A stretch of DNA of 64,000 nucleotides from Brachyhypopomus gauderio. Taxonomy: Eukaryota; Chordata; Actinopteri; Gymnotiformes; Hypopomidae. Positions 1 to 11,063 of this stretch are shown here, piece after piece; the stretch's first letter is position 1; each line of letters starts with the position of its first letter. A model generated the notes under the pieces. That model saw nothing but the letters and a program-made list of their open reading frames with translations. It ran no database searches and was not told the DNA's origin. The stretch is from positions 2,182,817 through 2,246,816 of the forward strand of contig NC_135214.1 of the NCBI RefSeq assembly GCF_052324685.1, given 5' to 3'. The translations under genes and the position numbers were made by a program.

Positions 1-50
1 CGCAGTCGGGGCGGGCAGGCCGCAGTCGGGGCGGGCAGGCCGCAGTCGGG
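1..50. repeat. 20-bp tandem repeat at window edge
   Basis: Two and a half head-to-tail copies of a 20-bp GC-rich unit (cgcagtcggggcgggcaggc). The array is cut by the window edge, so its full length is unknown. It lies upstream of the first visible importin-alpha exon, so it is probably intronic. Confidence 0.9.
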
Positions 51-216
51 ATGCTTTTGCCCAAAACAATGTAGCTCTGACCACGTATGCACTCAAATAG
101 ACACCAAATTGCTTCTAGTTCCCAATCATCTTGGCACTAATACTTTGTGCGCTGCTTGCTTTTGTTCACTCTCTCTTTCTCTTTTTTTTGGTCTCTGTCT
201 CTCCTTCTCTCTTCAG

Positions 217-1833
217 GGGGACTTTGGGACTCAGAAAGAGGCAGCATGGGCAATCAGCAACCTCACCATCAGTGGCAAGAAGGAACAGGTGACTGTTCTG
301 CTGTAGCTTTGACTCTCTTGCCCCAGTTTCAGTAACACACGGGCAATTTGAAGAAGGCTCTTCTTATTTGTATAGAAATGGGACATTTGTACCAAATGGC
401 CTCCTTGCCAACCTGTTTTGAGCTTGCATTTCTTTCTTATGACGTGTGTGTGTATAGGTGGAGTACCTGGTGCAGCAGGGCGTAGTACCTCCTCTGTGTG
501 GCTTGCTGGGGGTGCGGGACTCTCAGGTGGTGCAGGTGGTGCTGGATGGGCTGAAGAACATCTTGCTGGTGGCCGGGGAGCAGGCCAGTACCGTGGCTGA
601 CACCATCGAGGAGTGTGGAGGTGAGCGGAGGGGGCGCCGGTGTCTGCTAGTCATTGGACATCACTGATACGCCCATAGCAGTAAACGGTGTTATCTGCCT
701 CAATTGCACTATGCTGGAGCTCCTATTATAAGAGGTTCCTTAATAAGGCCACTAATATGTCTTTTATGGAACTTTGTGTCTATATATGCTGGACTTTGTA
801 TCATAGCCATGTTTTTTTAATATACTTGCAGTTTGACAGCAACTTCATTTAACTTGGTAAACAGCTAGTAAGCAGAAATGAGGTAGTAACCTGCAAAGCG
901 TTATATGTTTTTGTAGAGAACTGTTGGGTGCAGAGATGGGGACTCGAGTTTGGGAATCAGACTCGAGTCGCACTTAAGTCGCATATACAGTGACTTCAGA
1001 CTCGACTTAGACTTGCATTCAAAAGACTTGCGACTCGACTTGGACTCGTGATTTGAGACTCGTGAACAATCTTTTATTTGTAATGTTCTTTTGTGTTTCA
1101 TTTGACAACTTTTTCTCCGCCTGTCTGTATGCTTTTTACTTCCCGCTGATGTAACATTTTCGGCGCGCCGACCCTCGTCCGGTCGCGACGCGTCAAGTAT
1201 TTCGCAAGCGACCGTTGCGCGCGACTCCGCACACGCGAACCTGGCGCTGCGCGCGCTGCAAAACATCGCGATCATGGCGGCGCTGGTGAGGACGCTTGCT
1301 TCTGTTCCACCATTCATAATAAGTTTTGGGTACAAAACAAGTACAAGTAGCGAATAGAAGAGCAGCAAACTGCAGCGTGTGTGGCATAAAAATACAGGAC
1401 GCTGGTTCCACCACATCTAATTTTATTCGCCACCTGAAAACCCACCCGGAAAGGTTAGTCACTGCCTGAAAGGTTATTAGCAATATTGCAATATTGGTAT
1501 TGACTTGCCACCAGTGCACCAGTAGAGAGGGTGTTCAGTCATGGAGGCCTCATAATGCGCCCTCACCAAGCCAGGCTAAGTGCAAGTACCCTGTCAATCC
1601 TGATCTTTTAAAAATGTAATGCGTTAGTTGCATAAACATTTTCCTTGTATTGGAAACTGAAAGACATCTTGAAATTCAAATAGATTGAGTTTGATCCCGT
1701 TCATTAGGAGACAAATAGTTGTTTCTGCAGGGCTTTTTATGTCAGAATCATTATTATTGTAAAATTTGAATTCTGTTTTTAATTTTTATTTTATAATGAC
1801 TAATTTGGTTGCTATTTTCCTTATATGCAGACC

Positions 1834-1914
<81 letters not shown>

Positions 1915-3428
1915 AAAATGTGATTTTTTTTTTTTTTTCTTCACAGCCCTCCTTTATCTTTTAGAACAAAATATAGCAGATGTTCTACTGAAAGAAGAGA
2001 ATATTGTATCCAGAAAAATACTTTTTGGAGAAAAATACGGATACAAAATTTATCTGGAAAACATTTGTGTGTGCGTGCGCACTGTTAAAAATTGTATTTC
2101 TTTATTTACCAGTTTAAGCTATTATACATCAGAAGTGTCATAACAGACCATTACAACTATACAGTGATTTGCGACTACAGTGTCACTCAAATATTTGGGA
2201 CTTGACTTGGACTTGAGGTCAAAGACTTGAGGTCAAAGACTTGAGACTTGACTTGGACTTGAGGTCAAAGACTTGAGACTTGACTTGGACTTGAGGTCAA
2301 AGACTTGAGACTTGACTTGGACTTGCAAAAAATGACTTGTGAGCATCTCTGGTTGGGTGGTTCCATACAAACCTCAAATGAAGTGTGTATTAGTTAGAAC
2401 TATATTTTTTGTACTCCTCTTGGTATCATTTGATTACAGCTATGTAATAAGACATTTTGTTAATTTAAATATTTGAGCATTTTTTACTTTGAGTTTTATT
2501 GAATTCTGTCCATCAAAAATCTTATTTAAATTTAAACTGTGTGTGTGTGGTTACACCTGTAATGATAAGTTGATGAAGTGAGGTGTGTGTAGTTACACCT
2601 ATAGTGAGTAGTTGATGAAGTGAGGTGTATGTGTGGTTACACCTGTAGTGAGTAGTTGATGAAGTGAGGTGTATGTGTGGTTACACCTGTAGTGAGTAGT
2701 TGATGAAGTGAGGTGTATGTGTGGTTACACCTGTAGTGAGTAGTTGATGAAGTGAGGTGTATGTATGTGTGGTTACACCTATAGTGATTAGTTGATGAAG
2801 TGAGGTGTGTGTGTGTGTTTACACCTGTAGTGAGTAGTTGATGAAGTGAGGTGTGTGTAGTTACACCTGTAGTGAGTAGTTGAAGTGAGGTGTGTGTGTG
2901 GGTGGTGTTACACCTATAGTCATTAGTTGATGAAGTGAGGTGTGTGTGTGTGGTTACACCTGTAGTGAGTAGTTGAAGTGAGGTGTGTGTGTAGTTACAC
3001 CTGTAGTGAGTAGTTGAAGTGAGGTGTGTATGTGTGTGTGTGGTTACACCTGTAGTGATTAGTTGATGAAGTGAGGTGTGTGTGGTTACACCTGTAGTGA
3101 TTAGTTGATGAAGTGAGGTGTGTGGTGTGTTCAGGTCTGGAGAAGATTGAGAACCTGCAGCAGCATGAGAATGAAGACATCTACAAACTGGCCTTTGAGC
3201 TCATCGATCTGTACTTCTCAGGAGACGACGTGAGTCAACCAGATGCTTCCGTCACCCGAAACACCCGTTTGCCTCCACTGTTGGCTGAGCTGTTTTTCAC
3301 ACTGTGCCTTTCTTTTACGCCTCCGCCAGATTGATGAGGATCCCAGCCTGATTCCTGAGACGACGCAAGGAGAGACCTTTGCTTTTGAACCTGCAAGCAA
3401 CCTGCAGACCAAGGAATTCAAATTCTAG
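217..3428 (+). CDS. kpna3: importin subunit alpha-4-like (kpna3), last four exons
   Basis: Nuclear import adaptor that binds basic nuclear localisation signals through armadillo repeats and hands cargo to importin beta. Only the C-terminal part is in the window. Exons are 217-288 ([20 protein letters not shown]), 458-620, 3135-3229 and 3330-3428, stopping at TAG. Every junction has AG/GT and the phases agree (0, 1, 0). The exons cover the last armadillo repeats and the short acidic tail. The tail begins [10 protein letters not shown] and ends LQTKEFKF, which is closer to KPNA3 (as I recall, ...LQTKEFNF) than to KPNA4. The third exon follows a GT-rich minisatellite, so its acceptor lacks a normal polypyrimidine tract. 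The long second intron also carries a hAT transposon. No frameshift is seen. The paralogue assignment (kpna3 versus kpna4) rests on the tail and is inferred. Confidence 0.93.
1371..1454 (+). pseudogene. BED zinc finger fragment of hAT transposase
   Basis: Within the hAT copy this frame reads [12 protein letters not shown]..., then ...[12 protein letters not shown], giving a C-x2-C ... H-x4-H pattern typical of BED fingers in hAT transposases. The finger is followed by an in-frame stop soon after 1455, and the upstream frame from an ATG at 1275 stops near 1356. It is therefore either a spliced exon or a decayed fragment. No catalytic domain is found in the element. Confidence 0.6.
1838..1910. 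repeat. (AT)n microsatellite
   Basis: About 36 uninterrupted AT dinucleotides inside the hAT copy in the kpna3 intron. Confidence 0.97.
2540..3132. repeat. 13-copy minisatellite (41-49 bp unit)
   Basis: Head-to-tail units containing ggttacacctgtagtgagta followed by gttgatgaagtgaggtgtgt. The ttacacct core occurs 13 times between about 2551 and 3094. Unit length varies through short (GT)n changes and loss of a 'gatgaag' segment in some copies. The array runs up to the splice acceptor of the third visible kpna3 exon at 3135. Confidence 0.95.
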
Positions 3429-4546
3429 GCCACGCACACAGTTGAGGGGGGTGCAGGTGCACCAACCCACCAAACACACCGCTTCAGCTCGGTGTCCACC
3501 TTTTGAAGCGCACGCTGAGGTTCCTTTTTTTTTTTTTTTACACGATTGTGCACACTCACACAAGTGTTTGGTGTCTTTAAACTTGTGGCCATCAGGCACT
3601 GTATGCCTGCCGCATTGAACTCTGGGGTGTGTTAATGCACTTATATTTTTACTACTAATTATTATTGTATTATTATTATTATTATTGCATTTTTTTATTT
3701 GGTGAAGGCGTCATAACAATGGGTTTTATCTATGAAAAGAAAACTATAAAATATTGTCAATAGAAGAACAAAACGGATCCTGGATGGTGGACTGTTCAAT
3801 AAGATCAGGAAATCACTATTTAAAAACAAAAATAATTTTTTAGAAAAGGTTCCACTAAATGAGTGGAAGAACTGCTGTGTATATTTTTGTTTCCAGAGGA
3901 CTGAATACCTAAAACGCCACTTTTTAGGAGAAAGACAATAAGGGTTCCTTACACACCTTACATTAGTAACTTATTTTGGGGACTTTTGATTTATATTTTT
4001 CTCCTTTTTTGTTTCTTTTTACTTTCATTTTGTTTAGGGACTGTGATATATTTTTGTGTTTTGAATGTACAGTATTGCTTGGGGGGGTCCCACAGACTCT
4101 TGTGTGTGTGTGTATATAAGCATATTAGGGGAGATTTTTCATTGGTTTGTATATGTGTTTGTGAAGGATTACAGTGTTCTCATGTTTGAGCCACTTTAAA
4201 GATATCTTTTGACTTGTATCAGAAAGTGATACAAGCATTTATTCATTGCAAGATTTTCCTTGCAGAGTCATTTCAAAGAAGATGCAACAGAATCGTTTCA
4301 TTTTACTGTTGCGGAATTTGTTTGAGCGTTAATTCTAGCAGAAACTCTTTAAGGCGGCTCCCCGTAATTGCTGAACTCTTCTGTATAAAAAGCAGGATTG
4401 GTTTTGTATGTCACATGGGTATTGGTTGTTTTCACCTATGATATATAGGACATTCTAATGACTTTGGGGGAGACTAACAAAACTGTCCTGTAATTGTACT
4501 GTAATAATACATATATATATATATATATATATACATACATATATAT

Positions 4547-4603
<57 letters not shown>

Positions 4604-5860
4604 CTCTTTTGCTTCATGAGAAGTGTGTGATTATTCTTACAGCAGATGTTTTTGTCATTCCTCAACTTCAGTGCTGTAGTTAACTGGGGTGGATCAAATG
4701 ATAAAGAAAGTTGCTACTTGTCCCTCCCTTACCTAATACAAGAACAACCGCATGTTCTTACACCATAGTTGTTGTTCACTATGATTGGGGCAAGCTCAGG
4801 GTGCTCCATCTTTTACAGAGGGGTGGATTTTATCTACATATTTATGGATGTGTATACCTTGCATGGCCACCTCCATGCTTTTATCTAGTTCACTAAATGC
4901 AAGCAATTCATGTTGGTGTCCACCTGCTCCATCAGAGCTTCTGCTGTGAGACTGTTGATCTGGTGTAGATCAGTAAGTATAGCCTATAATTTGTTTCTTG
5001 ACCACTTGTAATCTACTAACCTTTATCTTTTGCAGTGTTTTATGACTGTTAGTTGTCATAGTGTCCATCACTAATGGAACTATGCTCCAGTATTTTCGTG
5101 TTAATGTTTTTAATTTTTGCCATATATAGTCAGGTATGTGAATATGAAATGTGTTATGCCGCAGTTTGTTATTGTTACTTTAATGAGAAAAAGAATACTC
5201 AATATGAATATTTAACTAGAACATTCTTCACTCTGTGAAATAACATTCTCCTTTTAATGTTATATTTTTAAATATGATAAAACCTTGTCAGTGTCTTAGT
5301 TAGCAAATGTTAAAGGGGCAGGAACCAGAGAAAATGGACAAGGAGTGGAGGGTAGAATGGGATGGAGGGATGAAGAGGACTGGGGAAGCAAAGAATAGTT
5401 TAATGTACCCCCATTATAGATTTCACTATTTCACTTTTTACTTAAAAATTCATTTCAACAATGTAAATGTTACAATTTCAAAACACTGATCTCTCCCCTA
5501 GTCCATACAGTCCATATATGGAATTTAAGCAGCAAAAATATCTCCGTCGCAAGGGCCCTCATTTATATACCTCTACCCATTCAACCTACAGCAGTTCAGA
5601 CCCACCCACTTAATTTGCAGTTCTCTAACGTTTCAGTTCTGAGAGCTTTTTGAATAAATAATACAGGGCAATCAATCACAACATAGCTATTGTGAGCTCT
5701 TAACAGTGCAGTAACAAACACCTCTTTAATTCCAAGGAATTAAGATCATCTGGAAAATATTGTGTAAACATGATTTATGATGATAAATGTATGTTAAGAT
5801 AAATGGAAGTGGTACCTAGGCAGGAATTACACAGAAACTTCAGAGTATTCTTTTAACTTT
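3429..5860 (+). other. kpna3 3' flank / probable 3' UTR
   Basis: No further coding exon is visible after the kpna3 stop. The stretch is AT-rich with a short ATT run (3660-3690) and one long AT microsatellite (4509-4601). The 3' UTR end cannot be fixed: candidate polyadenylation hexamers occur, for example near 5654 and 5893, but none is decisive. No gene or typical transposon end was recognised from 4602 to 5860. Confidence 0.5.
4509..4601. repeat. imperfect (AT)n/(AC) microsatellite
   Basis: Alternating AT tract with short tacatac and acacac interruptions, in the kpna3 3' flank. Confidence 0.95.
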
Positions 5861-5936
5861 AATGCTGTTGTCAGGGATGTCAACATCTTTAAATAAAGAT
5901 GTTCATGAATGTAAAGATTTGAAGGCCTTTAAAACC

Positions 5937-6334
5937 TCTTCATCCATAATCTTCATCCTTCTCAGACATATCCACGGGTCTTTGTGTTTCCTTGGTAGAA
6001 CTGATGGAAGCTGGAGCATCATTAAACTGACATTGCTGCTCAGGTGTGCCATGTTTCATCAACACCACCCTGTTGTCGGTGATGTTGTCCAGATCAATCA
6101 TTGGCACATTCAGGACAGCGAGTTCAGGTATGCAGACCTCAGCCCTGTTGTTGGGGGAACTGATCACCAGAACTCAGCAGAGAAGTGTCGGGCTTAATCT
6201 TCTCTATAGCCTTGCTCGCTCTAGCAAATATGGCAGCCACCTCAGTCATTTTATCCAAATCGTTGGCACTGCACTATTATATCACATCTACAGGTTCCAT
6301 GTGTCTGGAAGAGTCCAGGTTCACCTGCAGATAT
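5937..6334 (-). pseudogene. unidentified minus-strand protein-like remnant
   Basis: On the minus strand two adjacent stretches read like real protein. One (about 6180-6260) contains DLDKMTEVAAIFARASKAIE. The other (5940-6167) contains IPELAVLNVPMIDLDNITDN and ends in an acidic tail SEKDEDYG followed by a stop. They lie in different frames without a clean splice pair. This suggests a retrocopy or a decayed gene with at least one frameshift. I do not recognise the family. Confidence 0.35.
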
Positions 6335-7461
6335 AAGTAGAAACAGTGTTGAGTGGTATTTAAAAACATCTAGTTTATATATATATATATATTAGTGGTG
6401 GGCCGTTAACGGCGTTCGTTAATTTGATACTCTTATCGAACGATATAATCGTTAAATAGAGCGTTAATCTATTCTTAAAGTTCGGTTGGGAACTGGGTCA
6501 AAATGGGTAAGCAAACTATGATGACTTTCAACTTGATAGTTTAGCTCTGCTGTATTCCTAACCAAATTGCACAGTAGGGGAGAGAACGAGTTTTCAAACC
6601 TGTGAATTACAAATCGTACGTGTGTTTACATGGATGCATTGCAGTCACGAAGTCGCCAGGTTTGCTTCATGGAAAGTGTTACCGGAGCGGAGCTCGGAGC
6701 GGTCGTTTTCTGCATGGTCCTAGCGCTAGATTTGTCGCTATTTAAATATTTCTTTTTAACCGTTAAAACTGCAGAGGACCAAAACCGGCTTTTGAAAAAG
6801 TGTCCCCCGTCCCCGTGAGATGCATCCAATTGCACAGCCGGAGAGCCAACTGCAGTTCTAGACCTGCAGTTTTAGACCTGCAGTTCTAGACGTGCTGTAG
6901 TTTTAGACATGCGCCACCTAGCGGCTCGGAATGTAGCTAACGACAGCCAACTGCAGTTCTAGACCAGCAGTTCCAATGCATGCCGTAGGCTCAGGGGCTT
7001 GTATATTGTAATAATCCATTGTATAAAGAGTTTATTTGTTAAATATGCCCATTGATTCTCAATTGTTTTAGCCAAATCTCTAACATTTGACAAGTTTTAA
7101 ACGATAATGTACACCACATTTTGTATTTAAATAGAAGTAGTACGCCTCATTTTCCCTGTTCTTTTAGGGAGTTTGGATTAATTTTGTCATTTACACACAC
7201 AGCTTGTCTCCTGAAGATATTTTATTTTTAATTAAACTACTGGATTACTGGCATAGGCTATTTTATATTAAATCAGCAAAAATTGCATAATGTCCGGATG
7301 CTTTCAGTGAGTAAGCATACGTTTCCAGAATGTTAGGAGTGATTTATTTTACTTGTATACCTTCATTGGCATGCAACTAGCAAATATTATGTGATACTTG
7401 GGGTTTTTCGCTCACACGCCACACATCCGATTTCTCACGCCGAAAAAAAATCTAGTTTATT

Positions 7462-7465
<4 letters not shown>

Positions 7466-7532
<67 letters not shown>
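7466..7532. repeat. (CT)n(AT)n compound microsatellite
   Basis: A CT run passes directly into an AT run. It lies in a dispersed repeat that also occurs near 13985 and 39340 (shared core aaatctagtttatttacctc). Confidence 0.93.
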
Positions 7533-7535
<3 letters not shown>

Positions 7536-7626
7536 TCAATGAGTTACCAGTTCGCTCTGGCGCAAACACTGGCGATCGATCGATCGATCGCTATATAATA
7601 CTTAATTTTTGTCCATTTTACGTTCG

Positions 7627-7657
<31 letters not shown>
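7627..7657. repeat. poly(C) tract, ~31 nt
   Basis: Pure C homopolymer followed by gcaacaacttacgttcg. The same context, C-run then (g)caacaact-acgtt, recurs at other places in the window, so the tract belongs to a dispersed family. Confidence 0.93.
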
Positions 7658-7658
<1 letters not shown>

Positions 7659-8769
7659 CAACAACTTACGTTCGCAGGACTAGCATTTCTCTCAAAGTCG
7701 AAGTAGCTATAAAGTAGCCATAAAGGTAGCCAGAGACACACTAACGCTAGCCAGATTCATCCTTCGTGACATAAACATTGCGATAACACAAACATGACCT
7801 TCAGACCGATCATATTTACATTTACATTTATGGCATTTAGCAGACTAAATATATGTCTATCATATATTAATATGCTCAATTGTATCAATATTCAGAACAT
7901 AGTCTGGGTTCTTATGGGTTAATAATGATGGGAAAATGCTACTTTAGCTTGCTTACTACTTTTAGTATTAATAGTAGCGTAGTACGTGCTAATTTCCTTC
8001 CTTTAAGTTGTTTCAAATTTAATCAAAGCTACTAAATAGCCATAAAGGTAGCCAGAACTAATGAACTAAGACACACTAACGCTAGCCAGATTCATCACAT
8101 AAACATTCATGACATAAACATTACGATAACCCAAAAATGACCTTCAGACATTATCATATATCTATCATATATTATTGCTGCTTATAAATATCATTCTTCC
8201 ATCTGCTCCCGCGACATACTAAAACACTATCTGGATATTACGTTACATACATCTAAAACTACGGCACGTCTAGAACTGCAGGTCTAGAACTGCAGGTCTA
8301 AAACTGCGGTTGGCTCTCCGGGTGTGCAATTGGATGATGTAGGTCCCCGTTCCCCAAATTACGTCCGTGAGGTTAAATGTACTAAATTTTGGCTTACATT
8401 TCAAATATCATGTTTAGCTGAATAAACATGTTATCAACCCCTTTTAATGTACAGTATGTAGACTTACAAATTCATGTTGAACTGAATAAACCGTTGAACA
8501 CGAGTAGCCTACATTTTATTGAGCATGTTATTTTCTTCAAGTATCAAAGTAGAACAGCTTTCTCAAGCAGTCATTAATGCATTTTGGAAACAGGAGATGA
8601 GCCCCTGGTCTAATGCACCCCCTGTATTAAGAAACCCTATCTCAAAAACTGACTTTTAGTCATTACTTGGGTAGCACGCATATGATCCATTTTAATATAG
8701 ATTAATCTAGATTAATTTCAAGATTTCAGTGAGATTAATCTAGATTAAAAAAATTAATCTATGCCCACC

Positions 8770-9108
8770 TGTCACGTTGAGGACCCCGGCCCCTCCCTTT
8801 TGGGCGTGTGTAAACGTTGTCCACGTGCTTTGTCTGCGTCTGCGGAACTCTGTGGTGAAGGCTATGTTGTGTGAATAATGTGTCTCACCTGTGAATCGTC
8901 TCGTAATCACATGGGGCTAATGTGGTCTGTCTATTTAATGTGCGCTCGCGCAGTGTCCTGTGCTCGTCGTTGTCTAGAGTTTACACGTTGTGTTTGTGTG
9001 AGTGTTCTCCGTTGCGCAAATAAGCGCTATATTCGTAAATAAACTCAAAAGTGACGTCAGTCAAGAAGGATTCTGTGTCTCGTCTTTCGCCGACCCACAA
9101 ACGTCACA
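8770..9108. mobile_element. solo LTR (339 bp)
   Basis: Starts TGTCACG and ends CGTCACA, with an exact 5-bp direct repeat ccacc at 8765-8769 and 9109-9113. It holds an AT-rich box near 8930 and an aaataaactc polyadenylation-like signal near 9040, as expected of an LTR. No internal retroviral sequence lies on either side, so this is a solo LTR left by recombination. It sits in the right end of the hAT copy and is therefore younger than that copy. Confidence 0.85.
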
Positions 9109-9372
9109 CCACCCCTAATATATATATATTACACACTGCTCAAAAAAATAAAGGGAACACTCAAATAACACATCCTAGATCTGAATTAATGAAATATTCT
9201 CATTGAATACTTTGTTCTGTACAAAGTTGAATGTGCTGACAACAAAATCACACAAAAATCAATGGAAATCAAATTTATTAACCAATGGAGGCCTGGATTT
9301 GGAGCCACACACAAAATTAAAGTGGAAAAACACACTACAGGCTGATCCAACTTTGATGTAATGTCCTTAAAA

Positions 9373-9691
9373 CAGGGGTCACCAACGTGGTGCCCGCGGG
9401 CACCATGTCGCCCGCGAGGACGTCACGAGTCGCCCGCGGACTTGTTTTAAAAATAGCTCACTATAGTGCCATGCACCAAAGCGCTGCATCGTTTATGTTT
9501 TTGCTACTATTATAGATTGTCCGCGGTTGCTAGCGGTCTTCCCGCTTAGCAATTGACACTCGCACACGCACACTCCCCCACCCCCCGCTCAACAACTTTT
9601 CGTTAGATTGATGCGAATTCATCTGGTAGCCCTCCGCAATAATTGGTCTCCAAGAAGTAGCTCCCAGTTTCAAAAAGGTTGGTGACCCCTG
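9373..9691. mobile_element. hAT MITE (319 bp) inserted in Tc1
   Basis: Ends are caggggtcaccaac and ggttggtgacccctg, reverse complements. The 8-bp target duplication ccttaaaa is exact at 9365-9372 and 9692-9699. Removing the MITE restores a continuous Tc1 sequence. It has no coding capacity. Confidence 0.93.
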
Positions 9692-9715
9692 CCTTAAAAC
9701 AAGTCAAAATAAGGC

Positions 9716-10265
9716 TCAGTATTGTGTGTGGCCTCCACGTGCCTGTATGACCTCCCTACAACGCCTGGGCATGCTCCTGATGAGGTGGCGGATGGTCTCC
9801 TGAGGGATCACCTCCCAGACCTGGACTAAAGCATCCGCCAACTCCCGGACAGTCTGTGGTGCAACGTGACGTTGGTGGATGGAGCAAGACATAATGTCCC
9901 AGATGTGCTCAAAATGTGTCTGAGGAACGGGCAGGCCAGTCCATAGCTTCAATGCCTTCATCTTGCAGGAACTGCTGACACACTCCAGCCACATGAGGTC
10001 TAGAATTGTCCTGCATTAGGAGGAACCCAGGGCCAACCGCACCAGCATATGGTCTCACAAGGGGTCTGAGGATCTCATCTCGGTACATAATGGCAGTCAG
10101 GCTACCTCTGGTGAGCACATGGAGGGCTGTGCAGCCCTCCAAAGAAATGCCACCTCACACCATTACTGACTCACTGCCAAACCGGTCATGCTGAAGGATG
10201 TTGCAGGCAGCAGATCGCTCTCCACGGCATCTCCAGACTCTGTCACGTCTGTCACATGTGCTCAG
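9716..10265 (-). pseudogene. decayed Tc1 transposase
   Basis: Minus-strand frames carry Tc1 catalytic-domain pieces: LMQDNSRPHVAGVCQQFLQD (second catalytic Asp region) and then WPARSSDTF instead of the usual WPaxSPDxxPIE. The reading continues in another frame as FEHIWDIMSCSIHQRHVAPQ. At least one frameshift separates the pieces, and the N-terminal DNA-binding half is missing through truncation. It is not functional. Confidence 0.8.
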
Positions 10266-10400
10266 TGTGAACCAAAAAGGTTGGAGACTCCTGCTGTACA
10301 TCCTTCCCTCATTGATTAGCTTCCGGTGCCGCCGCGAGTGGCTGCCTTTTCCAGTAGCTCTTTGTGTGTTTTTTCTCGAGTTTCTTTAAACTTTATTTAA
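10262..10400. mobile_element. hAT terminus plus LINE 5'-UTR-like fragment
   Basis: ccaaaaaggttggagactcctg (complement of a caggagtctccaacc hAT end) abuts the truncated Tc1. About 40 bp later comes cttccggtgccgccgcgagtggc, a string I associate with 5' ends of fish LINEs. Both are fragments. Confidence 0.4.
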
Positions 10401-10409
10401 TGTCTAAAG

Positions 10410-11063
10410 CCTGGTTTATACTTGACGCGTCGCGAGCGGCGTGAGGGTCCGCGCGGCGAAAATGACATAATCGCTGTTGCTCCGCCCGTGCGCTGTCGAT
10501 TCGCGAGGTCGTGCACCTCTCGAATTTTGTAACTTCGTGCGCGCGCGCCTCAGCGCAATGAACAAAGTCATGTTTGCAGGGTTCATACACCTTTATAAGG
10601 TGGAATTCAAGCACTTGTACGGCACTTTAAACGTCAATTTCAATATTTCCCAGCACGTTAAACTTTAAGTTAAATATTTATACATATACTCGAAATGATT
10701 CGAAATAATTCGCTTTTTATCACATTATTTAATGGTTTATTTTCAAAACGCCCAATCTTAACGTCTTCACGTTCTCTCATGTTTCGTCCTGGAATTACAA
10801 GAGGCTCGTATTTGTTAACGTAATACAAAATAACTGTTCAGTCAGACAGATAGTTGTTGTGAAACGAAGTAGTTACAATTTCAAGCATTTTCAAGTACTT
10901 TTGCCACAATTCCAGCGGTTTTTCAACCTGAAACACAAAGCAACATTAGATTTCATCAGGTAAATGTTTCTTTCCCTGTTTTTGAGGGGTATTTCTTTAT
11001 ACTACCACATATCGTTTCGGACAAAACTACAAAGAAAGTGACGCGGCTAGTATAAACGCCTCC
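10410..11063. mobile_element. MITE-like element with gcctggtttatact ends
   Basis: Left end gcctggtttatacttgacgc; right end contains gacgcggctagtataaacgc, an imperfect reverse complement. CpG-rich ends flank an AT-rich middle. No target duplication could be fixed and no ORF is credible. Confidence 0.5.

Larger units (their letters stand above)
931..2351. mobile_element. hAT-type DNA transposon in kpna3 intron
   Basis: The termini are CAGAGATG and its complement CATCTCTG. They are flanked by a perfect 8-bp direct repeat, gttgggtg, at 923-930 and 2352-2359, the target duplication expected of hAT transposases. Both subterminal regions hold repeated motifs of the actcgagtc / gacttgag type, arrayed in several copies at 2195-2340. 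A CpG-rich stretch near 1160-1300 may be the old promoter, followed by a BED zinc-finger-like fragment. No long transposase ORF remains, so the copy is a deletion derivative that cannot mobilise itself. Confidence 0.9.
6821..8337. mobile_element. DNA element with ~85-bp terminal inverted repeats
   Basis: Left arm 6821-6911 and right arm about 8250-8337 are near-perfect reverse complements, starting with catccaattgcacanccgga and carrying repeated gttctagacctgcag motifs. A lone end of the same family appears near 16115-16138. The interior holds CT/AT microsatellites, a poly(C) run, and two diverged copies (about 7700-7800 and 8035-8155) of a segment containing acactaacgctagccagatt. No coding region was recognised, and the superfamily is not assigned. 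Confidence 0.7.
6393..9117. mobile_element. hAT-like element with tagtggtgggc termini, composite
   Basis: The left end is tagtggtgggccgttaacgg and the right end ...gcccacccctA. The flanks 6385-6392 and 9118-9125 are both atatatat, compatible with an 8-bp duplication but uninformative in AT repeats. The family is confirmed by a second copy at 27050-28230 with the same ends and internal sequence and a unique target duplication. This copy is inflated by a nested inverted-repeat element (6821-8337) and a solo LTR (8770-9108). No transposase ORF is seen. Confidence 0.8.
9132..10268 (-). mobile_element. Tc1/mariner element, 3'-truncated
   Basis: Begins with the familiar fish Tc1 terminus cactgctcaaaaaaataaag next to a TA. 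Minus-strand transposase remnants follow. The right side stops near 10268, where the sequence changes to a hAT end, so the second inverted repeat is missing. A 319-bp hAT MITE interrupts the left part. Confidence 0.85.

Noticed and set aside
901-1416. 171-codon minus-strand frame
   Set aside because: It lies across the hAT terminus and CpG-rich part, with low-complexity Ser/Lys/Arg content from the repeated ctcgagt motifs, no domain, and antisense to the BED fragment.
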